The notes under the pieces: generated by a model
The model's input: the letters and a program-made list of their open reading frames with translations, nothing else
Database searches by the model: none
Told to the model about the DNA's origin: nothing
Source: an uncultured Mediterraneibacter sp.
GTDB taxonomy: Bacteria; Bacillota; Clostridia; Lachnospirales; Lachnospiraceae
Length of the DNA: 45,738 bases
Direction of reading: 5' to 3'
Assembly: GCA_944383695.1 (NCBI GenBank)
Contig: CALWQP010000024.1
Location: 1-45,738 of the forward strand
Shown: positions 1 through 7,587 of the stretch, in pieces
Position numbering within the stretch: the stretch's first letter is position 1
How the letters are laid out: each line of letters opens with the position of its first letter
Translations under genes and position numbers: made by a program

Positions 1-9
1 TTCAGACAT
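1..9 (-). CDS. Start of a gene running off the left edge
   Basis: Only three codons (ATG TCT GAA) lie inside the window. The call rests on an AGGAGGG ribosome binding site about 11 bases upstream on the minus strand (near 21-27). The product cannot be identified. The start lies directly behind a long hairpin whose 3' arm contains this ribosome binding site. It could be a transposase gene of an insertion element that cut the neighbouring surface-protein gene, or the next native gene. This is inference. Confidence 0.35.
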
Positions 10-12
10 AAA

Positions 13-75
13 ATATACTCCCTCCTAAGTGACAAGTTTTTGTTATTTCACTTGTCTACCTAGAAGGGAGCATAT
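13..75 (-). repeat. Long imperfect inverted repeat (hairpin) covering a ribosome binding site
   Basis: Arms at 13-36 and 51-75 match as inverted repeats at roughly 21 of 24 positions, with a 14-base loop. Read on the minus strand, the 5' arm encodes the last codons of the truncated surface protein and the 3' arm holds the AGGAGGG site of the gene starting at 9. It could sequester that site, act as an insertion-sequence end, or weakly terminate; there is no good U-tract. The pairing is seen directly; the role is inferred. Confidence 0.6.
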
Positions 76-999
76 CATTCCATCCTTGTCGGTATCAGTC
101 GTATCGCTAAAATCCAGCCATAATGCATACAAGGTCATGTCGCTGTTAATTTCAGTGTTTTCAAAGTCAAAGAACTCTGTACATTCCTGGTCTGTGCACC
201 AGGCTCCAAAAACATAACCGTCCTTTTCCGGCTCTGCAGGCCGTACGGCCATTTTACCAGCTTCAACACTCTGTGTTTCCACCGCAGTTCCACCGTTACT
301 CTCAAATCTAACAGAGTATTTCTCAGTGCCTGGAACAACCTCATTTCCTGATTCTGCTGAATATTTTACTGTGGATGTTATAGCTACTTCTTTATCAGAG
401 ATGCTCACAGAAGTTGAAAGATTAAAAGACCTGTTTTGTGGCTCTGCCGCGCGGCTCACAATAGGTGTACCCCCTACTGTACTTCCAAGTATTGCGCCAC
501 AAAGGATGAAAGACAAAAGCTGCCGTCTGTTTTTCTTCCTGATAATTATGACCCCAAAAAGCAGTACCGAAGCTCCTGCTAAAATACCCCAGAAAACAGG
601 GGTAGACTGATCCCCTGTTTTCGAATCGGTCTTCTGGGGATCTGCATTCCCATTGTTCTGTATATTTGTATTAGATTCTGATGCCTTCAGAATAACCTCC
701 AGAGAAACAGTTTCTCCGCTTTCAACAGAATCAAAAGATTTAGATAAACTTCCAACTGATTCAAATCCATTTGGAACCGAAGTCTCGATAACAACATTTT
801 TAACAGATGAACTATTTGTGTTTGTCACAGACAAATCAACCTTAACCTGTTCATCCTGCTCATATGCAGTCTTGTCGGTCGATAAAACAGCCTTGATTCC
901 ATCTTGAGTATTCTCTGCAGCATAACAGGGCATTGCAGCCATACTGCAGCAAAGCCAAACTGCAAGAAACGTTCCTGCCAGTTTTTTGATAATTTTCAT
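43..999 (-). CDS. Secreted surface protein with InlB B-repeat, C-terminally truncated
   Basis: 318 residues from the ATG at 999, which has a GAGAGGA site; the open frame extends upstream but without support. Residues 1-28 are a signal peptide ending near CYA/A. A CARDB/DUF11-like beta domain follows (about 33-108), then a Thr/Asn/Gln-rich linker, two hydrophobic segments (about 135-185), and a Listeria-Bacteroides (InlB B) repeat near 245-300 with the typical FESNGG...YALW pattern. The frame stops just after TDTDKDG, the start of a thrombospondin type 3-like calcium-binding repeat; relatives usually continue for many such repeats. The last codons lie in a hairpin arm, so this is probably the 5' part of a longer gene broken by insertion or deletion. 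The internal membrane pair followed by a second signal-like stretch is odd and could reflect fusion of two units. Role: probable cell-surface adhesion or scaffold protein; unproven. Confidence 0.75.
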   Translation of the reverse strand: MKIIKKLAGTFLAVWLCCSMAAMPCYAAENTQDGIKAVLSTDKTAYEQDEQVKVDLSVTNTNSSSVKNVVIETSVPNGFESVGSLSKSFDSVESGETVSLEVILKASESNTNIQNNGNADPQKTDSKTGDQSTPVFWGILAGASVLLFGVIIIRKKNRRQLLSFILCGAILGSTVGGTPIVSRAAEPQNRSFNLSTSVSISDKEVAITSTVKYSAESGNEVVPGTEKYSVRFESNGGTAVETQSVEAGKMAVRPAEPEKDGYVFGAWCTDQECTEFFDFENTEINSDMTLYALWLDFSDTTDTDKDGMICSLLGRQVK

Positions 1000-1148
1000 C
1001 CTTTTTCCTCTCCTCTTACGTAAAATTTTGTGATCCGGGTTTTGGCGTATTCTCTGACTTGGCAATTCCCAGCCTCACATCACAGACGATCATGTTAGTG
1101 CACAAGGGGAAATACGGCTGGGAGAAACGTATTGTTTCCTTGTACACA
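1000..1148 (-). promoter_or_regulatory. Structured 5' leader with potential pseudoknot
   Basis: Between the predicted transcription start and the surface-protein gene, the minus-strand RNA can form a 10-bp stem (1138-1147 with 1098-1107, one G-U) enclosing a second 6-bp stem AATACG/CGTATT (1128-1133 with 1111-1116). The 11-nt apical loop contains TCCCAGC (1117-1123), perfectly complementary to GCTGGGA downstream (1067-1073), which gives a pseudoknot. A second AATACG at 1046-1051 could compete for the CGTATT arm. I do not recognise a known riboswitch class. Pairings are seen; function is inferred. Confidence 0.5.
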
Positions 1149-1154
1149 GTCGCT

Positions 1155-1183
1155 AGTGTATCACAATGACAAAAAATTAACAA
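1155..1183 (-). promoter_or_regulatory. Sigma-A-type promoter for the surface-protein gene
   Basis: TTGTTA (1178-1183), a 17-bp spacer and TACACT (1155-1160) on the minus strand. Expected transcription start is near 1148, giving a leader of about 150 nt. Confidence 0.6.
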
Positions 1184-1230
1184 GAGAAATTTATGTCTAG
1201 AAACGCCCATTATTAGAATAAATCCTTATG

Positions 1231-1271
1231 AAAAGTAAAAGCGGTCAACCAGAAAAGAGGGACCGCTTTAA
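1231..1271 (-). terminator. Rho-independent terminator for the small membrane-protein gene
   Basis: AAAGCGGTC / GACCGCTTT form a 9-bp stem with a 14-base loop. On the minus strand the stem is followed by a T-rich stretch (TTTTACTTTT). It separates the membrane-protein gene upstream from the surface-protein promoter. Confidence 0.65.
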
Positions 1272-1354
1272 AAATATCAATATAAAGTTGTCAAGCTGAA
1301 ACATGTGGGAAAATTAAGATACTTAAAATTTAATATCTCTAAACTGAAAGTGAT

Positions 1355-1858
1355 CTATTGCAGAGTAACAGCGCTCTTATTCTTTTTTCGCAAAGAAATA
1401 TAAAGATACACGGAACTACATACATCTAAGCAAAACGTAAACTGCATAATAATATTGATAATCAGAGTGGCCGCGGATATTTTATGTGCCCGATATGCTT
1501 TCAATAATCCACTTATGCCAAACATAGTAGAGGGAAGTAAAAGCGAATAATCAAAAAGTACCAGAAACAGTAAAATCGGTATTGCCATAAAAAACACACC
1601 CATTGCCGCAAGTCCGAAAGGAAAAATCAAACAAAAAATAGGAATGTTGCATAGTTTCAGCAGCATATTCCAAAACAGCAGTTGATTCTCGGTATAGCCT
1701 ATTCGCGGAAGAATAAAAGCATAGATCATATTAGGCAAAAATACAAACAGGTACGATAGTTTCCAGACATTAAAAAAAAGACTTGATTGAAATATAAAAC
1801 TTCCGATCAAAACATATGGCATAATCAGTAACAGTATCATTGGTATGCTTTTTTTCAT
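1355..1858 (-). CDS. Small multi-pass membrane protein, unknown function
   Basis: 167 residues from the ATG at 1858, chosen because AAGGAGAG lies 7-8 bases upstream; an earlier in-frame ATG at 1885 has no such site. The protein is almost entirely hydrophobic, with about five predicted membrane segments separated by short loops, and a short basic/polar tail (SLRKKNKS). No catalytic motif is visible and I cannot assign a named family with certainty. It stands alone between an insertion-sequence remnant upstream and its own terminator downstream. Base composition is AT-rich, like the rest of this accessory stretch. Confidence 0.7.
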   Translation of the reverse strand: MKKSIPMILLLIMPYVLIGSFIFQSSLFFNVWKLSYLFVFLPNMIYAFILPRIGYTENQLLFWNMLLKLCNIPIFCLIFPFGLAAMGVFFMAIPILLFLVLFDYSLLLPSTMFGISGLLKAYRAHKISAATLIINIIMQFTFCLDVCSSVYLYISLRKKNKSAVTLQ

Positions 1859-1962
1859 TGGGTTTCTCTCCTTCTTCATAAACAAATTTCAATTTCTGGG
1901 AATATTATACTTTTATCCCATACCATTTACAAGAAAAATGTGTAGAGTTATCTGTTAGCAGG

Positions 1963-2432
1963 TGTAGGAGTGTCAGACATATGTTACACCATGCTGAATA
2001 AATTCCTTCAGGACAGTCTGTGGGGATTTCCAGCCCAGAGATCTCATAGGAACAGGTTATAGTCCCTGAGGTTATAGATCTGGAGCTGTCGGGAAAAGTC
2101 CTGAAAGGAATAAAAAGTATGAGAAGCATAAAACCGTTCATTATTTTTTGGGGGGGCTGCGTTCCACTTTCCCATTATGCCGGGGGGTTTATACTTTACA
2201 GCAGCTTTAGAAACCCAATAGCGGTTTGCGTAGTTAATAAGTAATAGACGATATCTCATATCCCGTGTTATACTAGCCGTGCGGAAATGCATCCTTTCTT
2301 GTTTTGTTTGGTCGCTAAAACTACAACACATAAACGGTATTTCCGTCTTTTTAATTATTCAGTTGTAACACATGTATTGTAATCCTACAGAATTTATTCA
2401 GCATGGTGTAACATATGTTTGACAAACCTACA
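1963..2432 (-). mobile_element. Internally deleted insertion sequence (MITE-like) with 43-bp inverted ends
   Basis: The ends 1963-2005 and 2390-2432 are near-perfect inverted repeats. Inside, on the minus strand, are two pieces of an IS3/IS481-type transposase: an N-terminal helix-turn-helix part (about 2180-2331, LLINYANRYWVSKAAVKYK) and the C-terminal end (GWKSPQTVLKEFIQHGVTYV then stop, 1971-2030), whose codons and stop lie in the inverted repeat itself. The catalytic DDE core is missing. The right end also encodes the same C-terminal EFIQHGVTYV on the plus strand. A degenerate extra copy of the outer end sequence sits at 2364-2389, suggesting nested or stacked ends. No clear target-site duplication was seen. 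Confidence 0.75.
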
Positions 2433-2543
2433 TTCTCAGAAAAATCAAAATTATAAAATACAGGGGCTTAATATTCCGAAAGCCATAGGGTTATCAGAAA
2501 AAGGCAGGCCCTTTTAGCTAAACGCAAGGAGATGAATAAAAGT

Positions 2544-3248
2544 ATGGGGAGTTTATTTTTGTTAATATTATATTTAGTAATATTAGGGCTTCAAATTACT
2601 CTATTAGTGTGTTCTATAAAAAGGGGAAAAAGGAAATATTGGATAAGAGCGCTTTTTTTAGAAATTTTTTCTATAATAATATCTTACATATTTTTTAAAT
2701 ATTATGCCAGTTTACCTGGTTATGGGTTTCTGTCGGGGTTATCGTATCTATTAGAAGTTTTGCTTAGTTTTGGGGCGGGCATTTTTTATGCCATTATGTT
2801 ATTTATTACTGTTTGCACTATGATGTTAGTATTTGAAAAACATCAAAAACAACAGGGGAAAAAATATGTAAATCCAGTCGTATCTATAATAGCTGTTCTA
2901 TCTATAGCCATTGGGATCTTATGTTTATCACATGAAATAGTGGATAATTGGGGTAAGAAAGAGGCAGTAGGTACGGTCATAAATTTTGAAGAAGTACGGA
3001 GTGGCACAGGAGAAACTGAACTGTGGCCTATTGTTAGAGTTTATGTTGATGGGGAAGCGTATGAAGATTATTTCCCTATATCGGCCACGGAAGTTGGCGA
3101 TAGTGTTAAAATTTATTATTATCTGGGGAATGAAGAAAAGTATTTTATTACGCCTTATATTACAGATAATAAAATTATTTATATACCAGCTTTTATAATA
3201 GGAATATTAATAATAATCTTGAGATTTAAAGATGATCTATTTAAATAG
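2544..3248 (+). CDS. DUF3592-like membrane protein
   Basis: About 234 residues. The ATG at 2544 is preferred because AAGGAG (2526-2531) lies 12 bases upstream; the ATG at 2532 touches the site and is too close. There are four hydrophobic segments in the first ~135 residues, then an external beta-rich domain (about 145-210: GTVINFEEV...WPIVRVYVDGEAYEDY...VGDSVKIYY) and a final membrane helix. The domain layout and the G-T-V / P-I-V-R-V pattern match DUF3592 proteins; their function is unknown. The gene is much more AT-rich than the flanking PHP and asnA genes, which suggests horizontal acquisition. No partner gene is apparent. Confidence 0.7.
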   Translation: MGSLFLLILYLVILGLQITLLVCSIKRGKRKYWIRALFLEIFSIIISYIFFKYYASLPGYGFLSGLSYLLEVLLSFGAGIFYAIMLFITVCTMMLVFEKHQKQQGKKYVNPVVSIIAVLSIAIGILCLSHEIVDNWGKKEAVGTVINFEEVRSGTGETELWPIVRVYVDGEAYEDYFPISATEVGDSVKIYYYLGNEEKYFITPYITDNKIIYIPAFIIGILIIILRFKDDLFK

Positions 3249-3281
3249 GTTCAGCGTCATACTCCAAAACAATGTAAACTT

Positions 3282-3503
3282 TCAGTTCTGAACCTCCTGC
3301 ATGATTACTCCATATATCTTTTTCCCATCAAATGAAACAACCAGAATATGGGCGCCGGTCTCAGCCCGCTGAAAGTCGCGGTAACTGCAGACAACCTTGC
3401 GGCACCGGGTGCCGGTATCAGGAAAAACCACATCCATATAGTAGGTGCGGTTGTTCTGATTGCTAAAAGAATCCAGAAAAAATAAACATTCCTCCAGAGC
3501 CTT
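3282..3503 (-). pseudogene. Headless 73-codon gene remnant
   Basis: An open frame on the minus strand ends at a TGA at 3282-3284 and begins right after a TAG at 3504-3506, with no plausible start codon or ribosome site. It would encode a polar beta-rich segment including YYMDVVFPDTGTRCRKVVC and HILVVSFDGKKIYGVI. Its G+C and codon use look like real coding sequence, so it is probably the 3' remnant of a lost gene. The family is not recognised. Confidence 0.4.
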
Positions 3504-3580
3504 CTAGCCCTAGCCCATCAAGTTTTATATTGTGTAAAGTGATAAGTAGAAAGAACAGGCCAGGGCCGTGCATATACACG

Positions 3581-4396
3581 TCATGAATGATAATATAGTT
3601 CAATCGGGTCGATCGGATCAAATGGATGTTCTTCCACCATCTTTTTATTTCTTCCGCGCCGCTTTATGAGTTCCCCGCTCTTATTGTATATCCAGAAGGA
3701 ATAGACAAGGAGCTTGTTGATCTTTCCGATCCGTTCCTTTGTTGTTTTCTCATAGAGCGTCCCGCCCGCCTTAAAAGGCGTTTTTTTGTGTATCAGGGAT
3801 ATCAGTTCTGTTTCGCATGTGACTGGCTCGGGAAGGATGGTATAGCCCCGGCCGACACAGCCCGGTTTATGAGAATCGCTTCCGCCGGTTGTTACCTTTC
3901 CGTATTTTTTCGCAAGCTTTTCCGCTCCGGAATTGGACTGGGATGACTCGCAGCTGTTAAATGCCTCCACGAAGTCAAAACGCTTTATGATCTCCGGGGA
4001 CTGGTAGAATTTTTTTGTGTTGGTGAAACTCATATATTTTTCCCCGCACGGATGCGCCGGGCCGAGCACGCCGCCGTTGCGGTGGACCAGATCGATCAGC
4101 ACGGCAAGCGGCATGCCGCGCATTTCCAGCAGACGCATCTTTACTCCTTCAGGCATGATCACGATAATATGTCCCGCATCCCGGGTGTCGTATTCAATGC
4201 CTTTGAGCACGACAAAATCTGTATGCTTCTTTCCCTTTATGTGTTCTTTCCAGTGGCGGTAGCCATTATATGTGTCATGGTCCGTGATGAGCATGCCCTG
4301 AAATCCATGCTGCTTCAGTATTGTAATATATTCGTCCAGCCCCACTTTGCTGTCAATGGAGCCCTCCTTCACATGGCAATGCATGTCGATCTTCAT
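3581..4396 (-). CDS. PHP-domain metal-dependent phosphoesterase
   Basis: 271 residues. The polymerase and histidinol phosphatase fold is indicated by the metal ligands in order: H6-x-H8 (MHCH), D39-H40-D41 (TDHD), E68, H115 (PAHPC), and D174/H176 (GGSDSH). Such stand-alone proteins hydrolyse phosphoesters using two or three metals in the cytoplasm; the substrate cannot be read from sequence. The C-terminal ~60 residues are a basic extension (KRRGRNKK) beyond the core. The gene is monocistronic, has its own promoter, and is separate from the genes further upstream on the same strand. Start ATG at 4396 is preceded by a weak AAAGAGG-like site. Confidence 0.88.
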   Translation of the reverse strand: MKIDMHCHVKEGSIDSKVGLDEYITILKQHGFQGMLITDHDTYNGYRHWKEHIKGKKHTDFVVLKGIEYDTRDAGHIIVIMPEGVKMRLLEMRGMPLAVLIDLVHRNGGVLGPAHPCGEKYMSFTNTKKFYQSPEIIKRFDFVEAFNSCESSQSNSGAEKLAKKYGKVTTGGSDSHKPGCVGRGYTILPEPVTCETELISLIHKKTPFKAGGTLYEKTTKERIGKINKLLVYSFWIYNKSGELIKRRGRNKKMVEEHPFDPIDPIELYYHS

Positions 4397-4455
4397 ATAC
4401 CTGTCCTCTTTTCTGGTGAGTACACCTGTTAAAATTGTCTGACTATACTGCCCTT

Positions 4456-4485
4456 ATTATACATCATTCTGGTTACAAATGACAA
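4456..4485 (-). promoter_or_regulatory. Promoter of the PHP gene
   Basis: TTGTCA (4480-4485), 18-bp spacer and TATAAT (4456-4461) on the minus strand, about 60 bases before the start codon. Confidence 0.6.
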
Positions 4486-4653
4486 CCGGAGGACACGGAC
4501 TTTTCAGCAATTTTCAGCATTTGTCGGGATTTTTCTGGAGGTGAATGTAAATGTTTAGCTGGGAAGGAAAGCTATCAAAGAAAATCGGCACAGCCTGAGG
4601 GAGAAAGCAGAAGGCAGCAAGCGTCATGAACGATTGTTGCCTTCGGGCATGTT

Positions 4654-5529
4654 TTATTTGACAGGTACCCAGAATCCATAATCCGCGGTGCCATTTTTCC
4701 ATTGCCCCCGCACCTGATATATGGTGCCTGGCTGTGCGGTAAACTCCAGATTTCCCTTCTCATTCTCTTTTACTTCTACAGCGGCTCCTTCAGGTAACTG
4801 AGCCGCGCTGTCCTGATACTGTCCAAGCAGAGAATCTTCCCATGAAAGCAGCTGGATACTCTCAGGCTTTTCATCAAACTCTAATTCCATTTGAATAGGT
4901 TCTGAAAGCTTTGTTATCTCTGTAGATTCCGTCTGCAGAATATGAGGTCCATCTGTGGTAATGGTCTGACTTTCCCCATTTTGGTCCTCATAGGTCCAGG
5001 TATAGCTGAGAGTGTCTGGGATAATTACAGTCACCTGCGCCAGGTCATCTGTATAGCATACATTCAGATTTGGACGCTGTGAGGGATCTTTTTCCACAAA
5101 AAGCTCCTCAAGATAATGACTATATTCTTCCATATATTTCTGATTTGCCTGTTCCGTTCTCTGGACTTTTGTGATCCCATTGTACTGTGCAGGATAAGAT
5201 TCGGCGATAACTCCGTTTCCCCAGATATCCAGCACATCTCCGTTATTTAAATCCTTCTCAGTAATTTTTTCTCCATCTTCATCGTAGAGTTCTCCCTGGG
5301 GGATCGCTCCGGTAAAGGGATATTCATCTGTCAGATTGATAAAGATGCTGTTGCCGTCTTCCTTCTGTAAATAGACCGCTTTCATGGCATTTTCACCCTC
5401 CAGCTGCTGTGCCTGCGCCTGGGGTACTTCTTTCATAAAATGATTTCGGATCCCGGCTGCTGCCGCTAAAATGATCAGTGCCGCCAGCACAATGCCGATG
5501 TAGATTATTTTATTTTTTTTCTTTAGCAT
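4654..5529 (-). CDS. Membrane-anchored extracytoplasmic protein, DUF3221-like segment
   Basis: 291 residues from the ATG at 5529, which follows AGGAGGG; the longer open frame upstream lacks support. Residues 1-5 are basic (MLKKKNK) and 6-27 form one membrane helix or uncleaved signal (no lipobox Cys), so the rest should face outside. Residues about 60-125 contain the pattern NGDVLDIWGNGVIAESYPAQ, which resembles DUF3221-type beta-barrel domains. The remainder is beta-rich and acidic, ending in a conserved-looking YGFWVPVK. Function unknown. It follows a small two-helix membrane protein at about 140 bp on the same strand and may be co-transcribed with it. Confidence 0.75.
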   Translation of the reverse strand: MLKKKNKIIYIGIVLAALIILAAAAGIRNHFMKEVPQAQAQQLEGENAMKAVYLQKEDGNSIFINLTDEYPFTGAIPQGELYDEDGEKITEKDLNNGDVLDIWGNGVIAESYPAQYNGITKVQRTEQANQKYMEEYSHYLEELFVEKDPSQRPNLNVCYTDDLAQVTVIIPDTLSYTWTYEDQNGESQTITTDGPHILQTESTEITKLSEPIQMELEFDEKPESIQLLSWEDSLLGQYQDSAAQLPEGAAVEVKENEKGNLEFTAQPGTIYQVRGQWKNGTADYGFWVPVK

Positions 5530-5667
5530 AAGCCCTCCTGATATTTTTTTTGCACCTAAGTATATCATAACCTTCAGGTTCGCACAATGTAAAGTGATGG
5601 TTCTGAAAACAGACCTCTTTATTTTCATTAAAATCCACATCTGACCACATGCGATCATCCCCACAGT

Positions 5668-5847
5668 TTATCGATATATTCTGGCGGATCCGTGCAGCAT
5701 CGCGCATAGGCAGCCAAACCATGCTGCCGCGTAGACCGCAGATGGGATCTGCATTTCTGTAAAGCAGAAGAGCACCATAAGTATGGAAAGGACAGCCATT
5801 CCCGCCGCCGCTACAAGTCCCCCGAGTAAAGATTTTCTGATATACAT
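5668..5847 (-). CDS. Small two-helix membrane protein
   Basis: 59 residues from the ATG at 5847, preceded by AAAGGTG; the earlier in-frame ATG at 5898 has no ribosome site. It has two hydrophobic segments (LLGGLVAAAGMAVLSILMVL and AVYAAAWFGCLCAML). No family is recognised. It lies between the WYL regulator (upstream) and the DUF3221-like protein (downstream), all on the minus strand. Confidence 0.55.
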   Translation of the reverse strand: MYIRKSLLGGLVAAAGMAVLSILMVLFCFTEMQIPSAVYAAAWFGCLCAMLHGSARIYR

Positions 5848-5930
5848 AATAAAACACACCTTTCTCTTGTATGATTTCTTTGTTCTTACAAGCATCATAC
5901 CAGATTGGGTGTGTCATAAAACGGACTTTA

Positions 5931-6920
5931 CTATTCTTCGTACATTTTCCTCAAATCTTTCAGCAGCTCTGCGTATTCCTTTACCACGGCTTCCGGCGAG
6001 AGGATCTGTACCTCCCGCCCCAGCCCGGTCAGCCATCCATAGAACTGCTCGCTGACCGCCACATTGACCCGGGCAATAAAATGTTCCTCCCCATCAGGCC
6101 GCAGCGGTACGTTTTTTCCAAAACGGTCGATCACAACGCCTACATATTTATTGTGAAATCGCAGCCGGACCATCTGCTCATTTCCACCGAACATTCCAAA
6201 GGTCTGTCTGGTATAGCGGGCCAGATCAAAGCGGCTGAATTCCTCCCGGCCTTCTCTTTTTATGTCGAGCAGTCCGATGTGCAGCATTTTGTCCACACGG
6301 AAATGTTTCAGGATGCCTGCTTCCATATCATAGCCGATCAGATAATAATTCTCATTGTCCCATGTCAGCGCCCAGGGGCTTACCTGATAGTTTTCTCCGC
6401 CTTTTTTCAGGCGGATTTCCTTTGATACTGTCCATTCAAAGTACCGGAACAGGATCTGCCGGTCCTCTGCGATCGCCGCGTGAAGCTTATCTACATTATA
6501 ATAGATACTCTCGTTCATGGCCTTGATGCGGTCAGCCACAACGACCTGCCGCTGGAGTTTCCGGGCCTCGTGTCTGTCTGTCAGTTTTTCGATCTTCTTT
6601 ATAAGGGCGTCAGACTTCTTCTGGGTGATGAATCTGGATGACTGGACTGCGTCTACCAGGAGCTTGAGCTCAGGCAGCTCGAATTCTCTTTCAGCGAGAT
6701 AGTAGCCTTCCGGCTGTTCTTTTCTGTATGCGATATCCATCCCGAAATTTTTCAGCGTCTCGATATCGTTGTAAAGGCTTTTTCTCTCTGCATGTATGCC
6801 GATATCTGCCAGCCGTTCTTCAAGCTCTCTGCGGGAGAGCGGATGCTCCTCGTCCGTTTCTTCCTGGAACAGCTGCATCAGATATAAGATTTTCGCTTTC
6901 TGATTACTTGTTTTCGCCAT
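5931..6920 (-). CDS. WYL-domain transcriptional regulator
   Basis: 329 residues from the ATG at 6920, which has GGAGAG seven bases upstream; the longer frame to 7076 is unlikely. Layout: DeoR/HTH_11-type winged helix at the N-terminus (about 1-75, SRRELEERL...ERKSLYNDIETL), a helical linker, then a WYL domain (about 145-220, WALTWDNENYYLIGYD with the YYL variant), and a WCX C-terminal extension. WYL domains bind nucleotide-like ligands and control DNA-binding; many are autoregulators or damage-responsive. The long AT-rich region upstream carries a minus-strand promoter. The target is not evident; the two membrane-protein genes downstream are candidates. Confidence 0.85.
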   Translation of the reverse strand: MAKTSNQKAKILYLMQLFQEETDEEHPLSRRELEERLADIGIHAERKSLYNDIETLKNFGMDIAYRKEQPEGYYLAEREFELPELKLLVDAVQSSRFITQKKSDALIKKIEKLTDRHEARKLQRQVVVADRIKAMNESIYYNVDKLHAAIAEDRQILFRYFEWTVSKEIRLKKGGENYQVSPWALTWDNENYYLIGYDMEAGILKHFRVDKMLHIGLLDIKREGREEFSRFDLARYTRQTFGMFGGNEQMVRLRFHNKYVGVVIDRFGKNVPLRPDGEEHFIARVNVAVSEQFYGWLTGLGREVQILSPEAVVKEYAELLKDLRKMYEE

Positions 6921-7192
6921 GTTGTACTCTCCGGGATCGTATTTATCTTCCGACATTTTCCCATTCATTTTATCAATTTTTCTGTTTCCTGACAAGGCAG
7001 GAGCAGTTGCGAGGGAACGGCTGTGCGGGACCGGACGGGCAGAAGCGGAGAAAAGGACAATGAAAATGGATGCCAATCAACTTACTGATCAACATCCATC
7101 TTCATCCTGATATTTCTATCATTTTTTTACCTCTTTCTGTCGTTCTTTTGTCTGATAGACTTAACTTATGTTCCCGGTGGTCCGTACCTCCT

Positions 7193-7354
7193 TTACTTAG
7201 ATTCCTGCTGAATCTTGGTTCTCTGACGACCTTCTCCTGATATAGATTTTGCTTCTCTCATAACTTTCTCGTCATTATGATTTTTCTCTATATCCGTCAT
7301 CTTTTCCCAATCACGATATTTAGCAGGTAAATAAAACTTTTTATGAATTTTCTT
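7193..7354 (-). pseudogene. Small gene remnant in the WYL-asnA intergenic region
   Basis: A 53-codon stop-bounded frame (after TGA at 7355-7357 to TAA at 7193-7195), very rich in charged residues, including YLPAKYRDWEKMTDIEKNHN and SISGEGRQRTK. It reads like authentic protein sequence but lacks a start codon with a ribosome site. I suspect the tail of a transfer or recombination protein, but cannot name it. The rest of the 667-bp gap is AT-rich regulatory sequence. Confidence 0.35.
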
Positions 7355-7416
7355 TCAAATAAAAAATAACTTTGTATCTTTGTTTGATTATTCATTCAGT
7401 TTTATTTGTTGACATT

Positions 7417-7445
7417 ATAATAACACATATATTTGAAAATGTCAA
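7417..7445 (-). promoter_or_regulatory. Minus-strand promoter inside an inverted repeat
   Basis: TTGACA (7440-7445), 17-bp spacer and TATTAT (7417-7422) on the minus strand, near consensus. The -35 lies in an inverted repeat TTGACATT...AATGTCAA (7409-7445), which also places a TTGACA on the plus strand pointing to asnA. This is a plausible binding site for a regulator such as the WYL protein. Confidence 0.55.
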
Positions 7446-7587
7446 TAAATAATTAGTATTTTTTATAAAAATATTAAAATTATCTGTTAATTTTATTTCT
7501 GAATGTTGCAGGTTGACTTCCGGGCTGTCCGATATTAGAATAAAATGTAAATTTCAATTTTAAATCAACCAGAAGGGAGCCTTTTCA

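Noticed and set aside
1000-1150. c-di-GMP riboswitch (class I or II)
   Set aside because: A GGAAACAAU string resembles part of class II, but the conserved core and helix order I know for either class are absent.
1016-1210. 64-codon minus-strand frame upstream of the surface gene
   Set aside because: It overlaps the promoter and structured leader and has no ribosome site.
7446-7587. T-box leader before asnA
   Set aside because: No T-box sequence or specifier-like stem, and the leader is too short.
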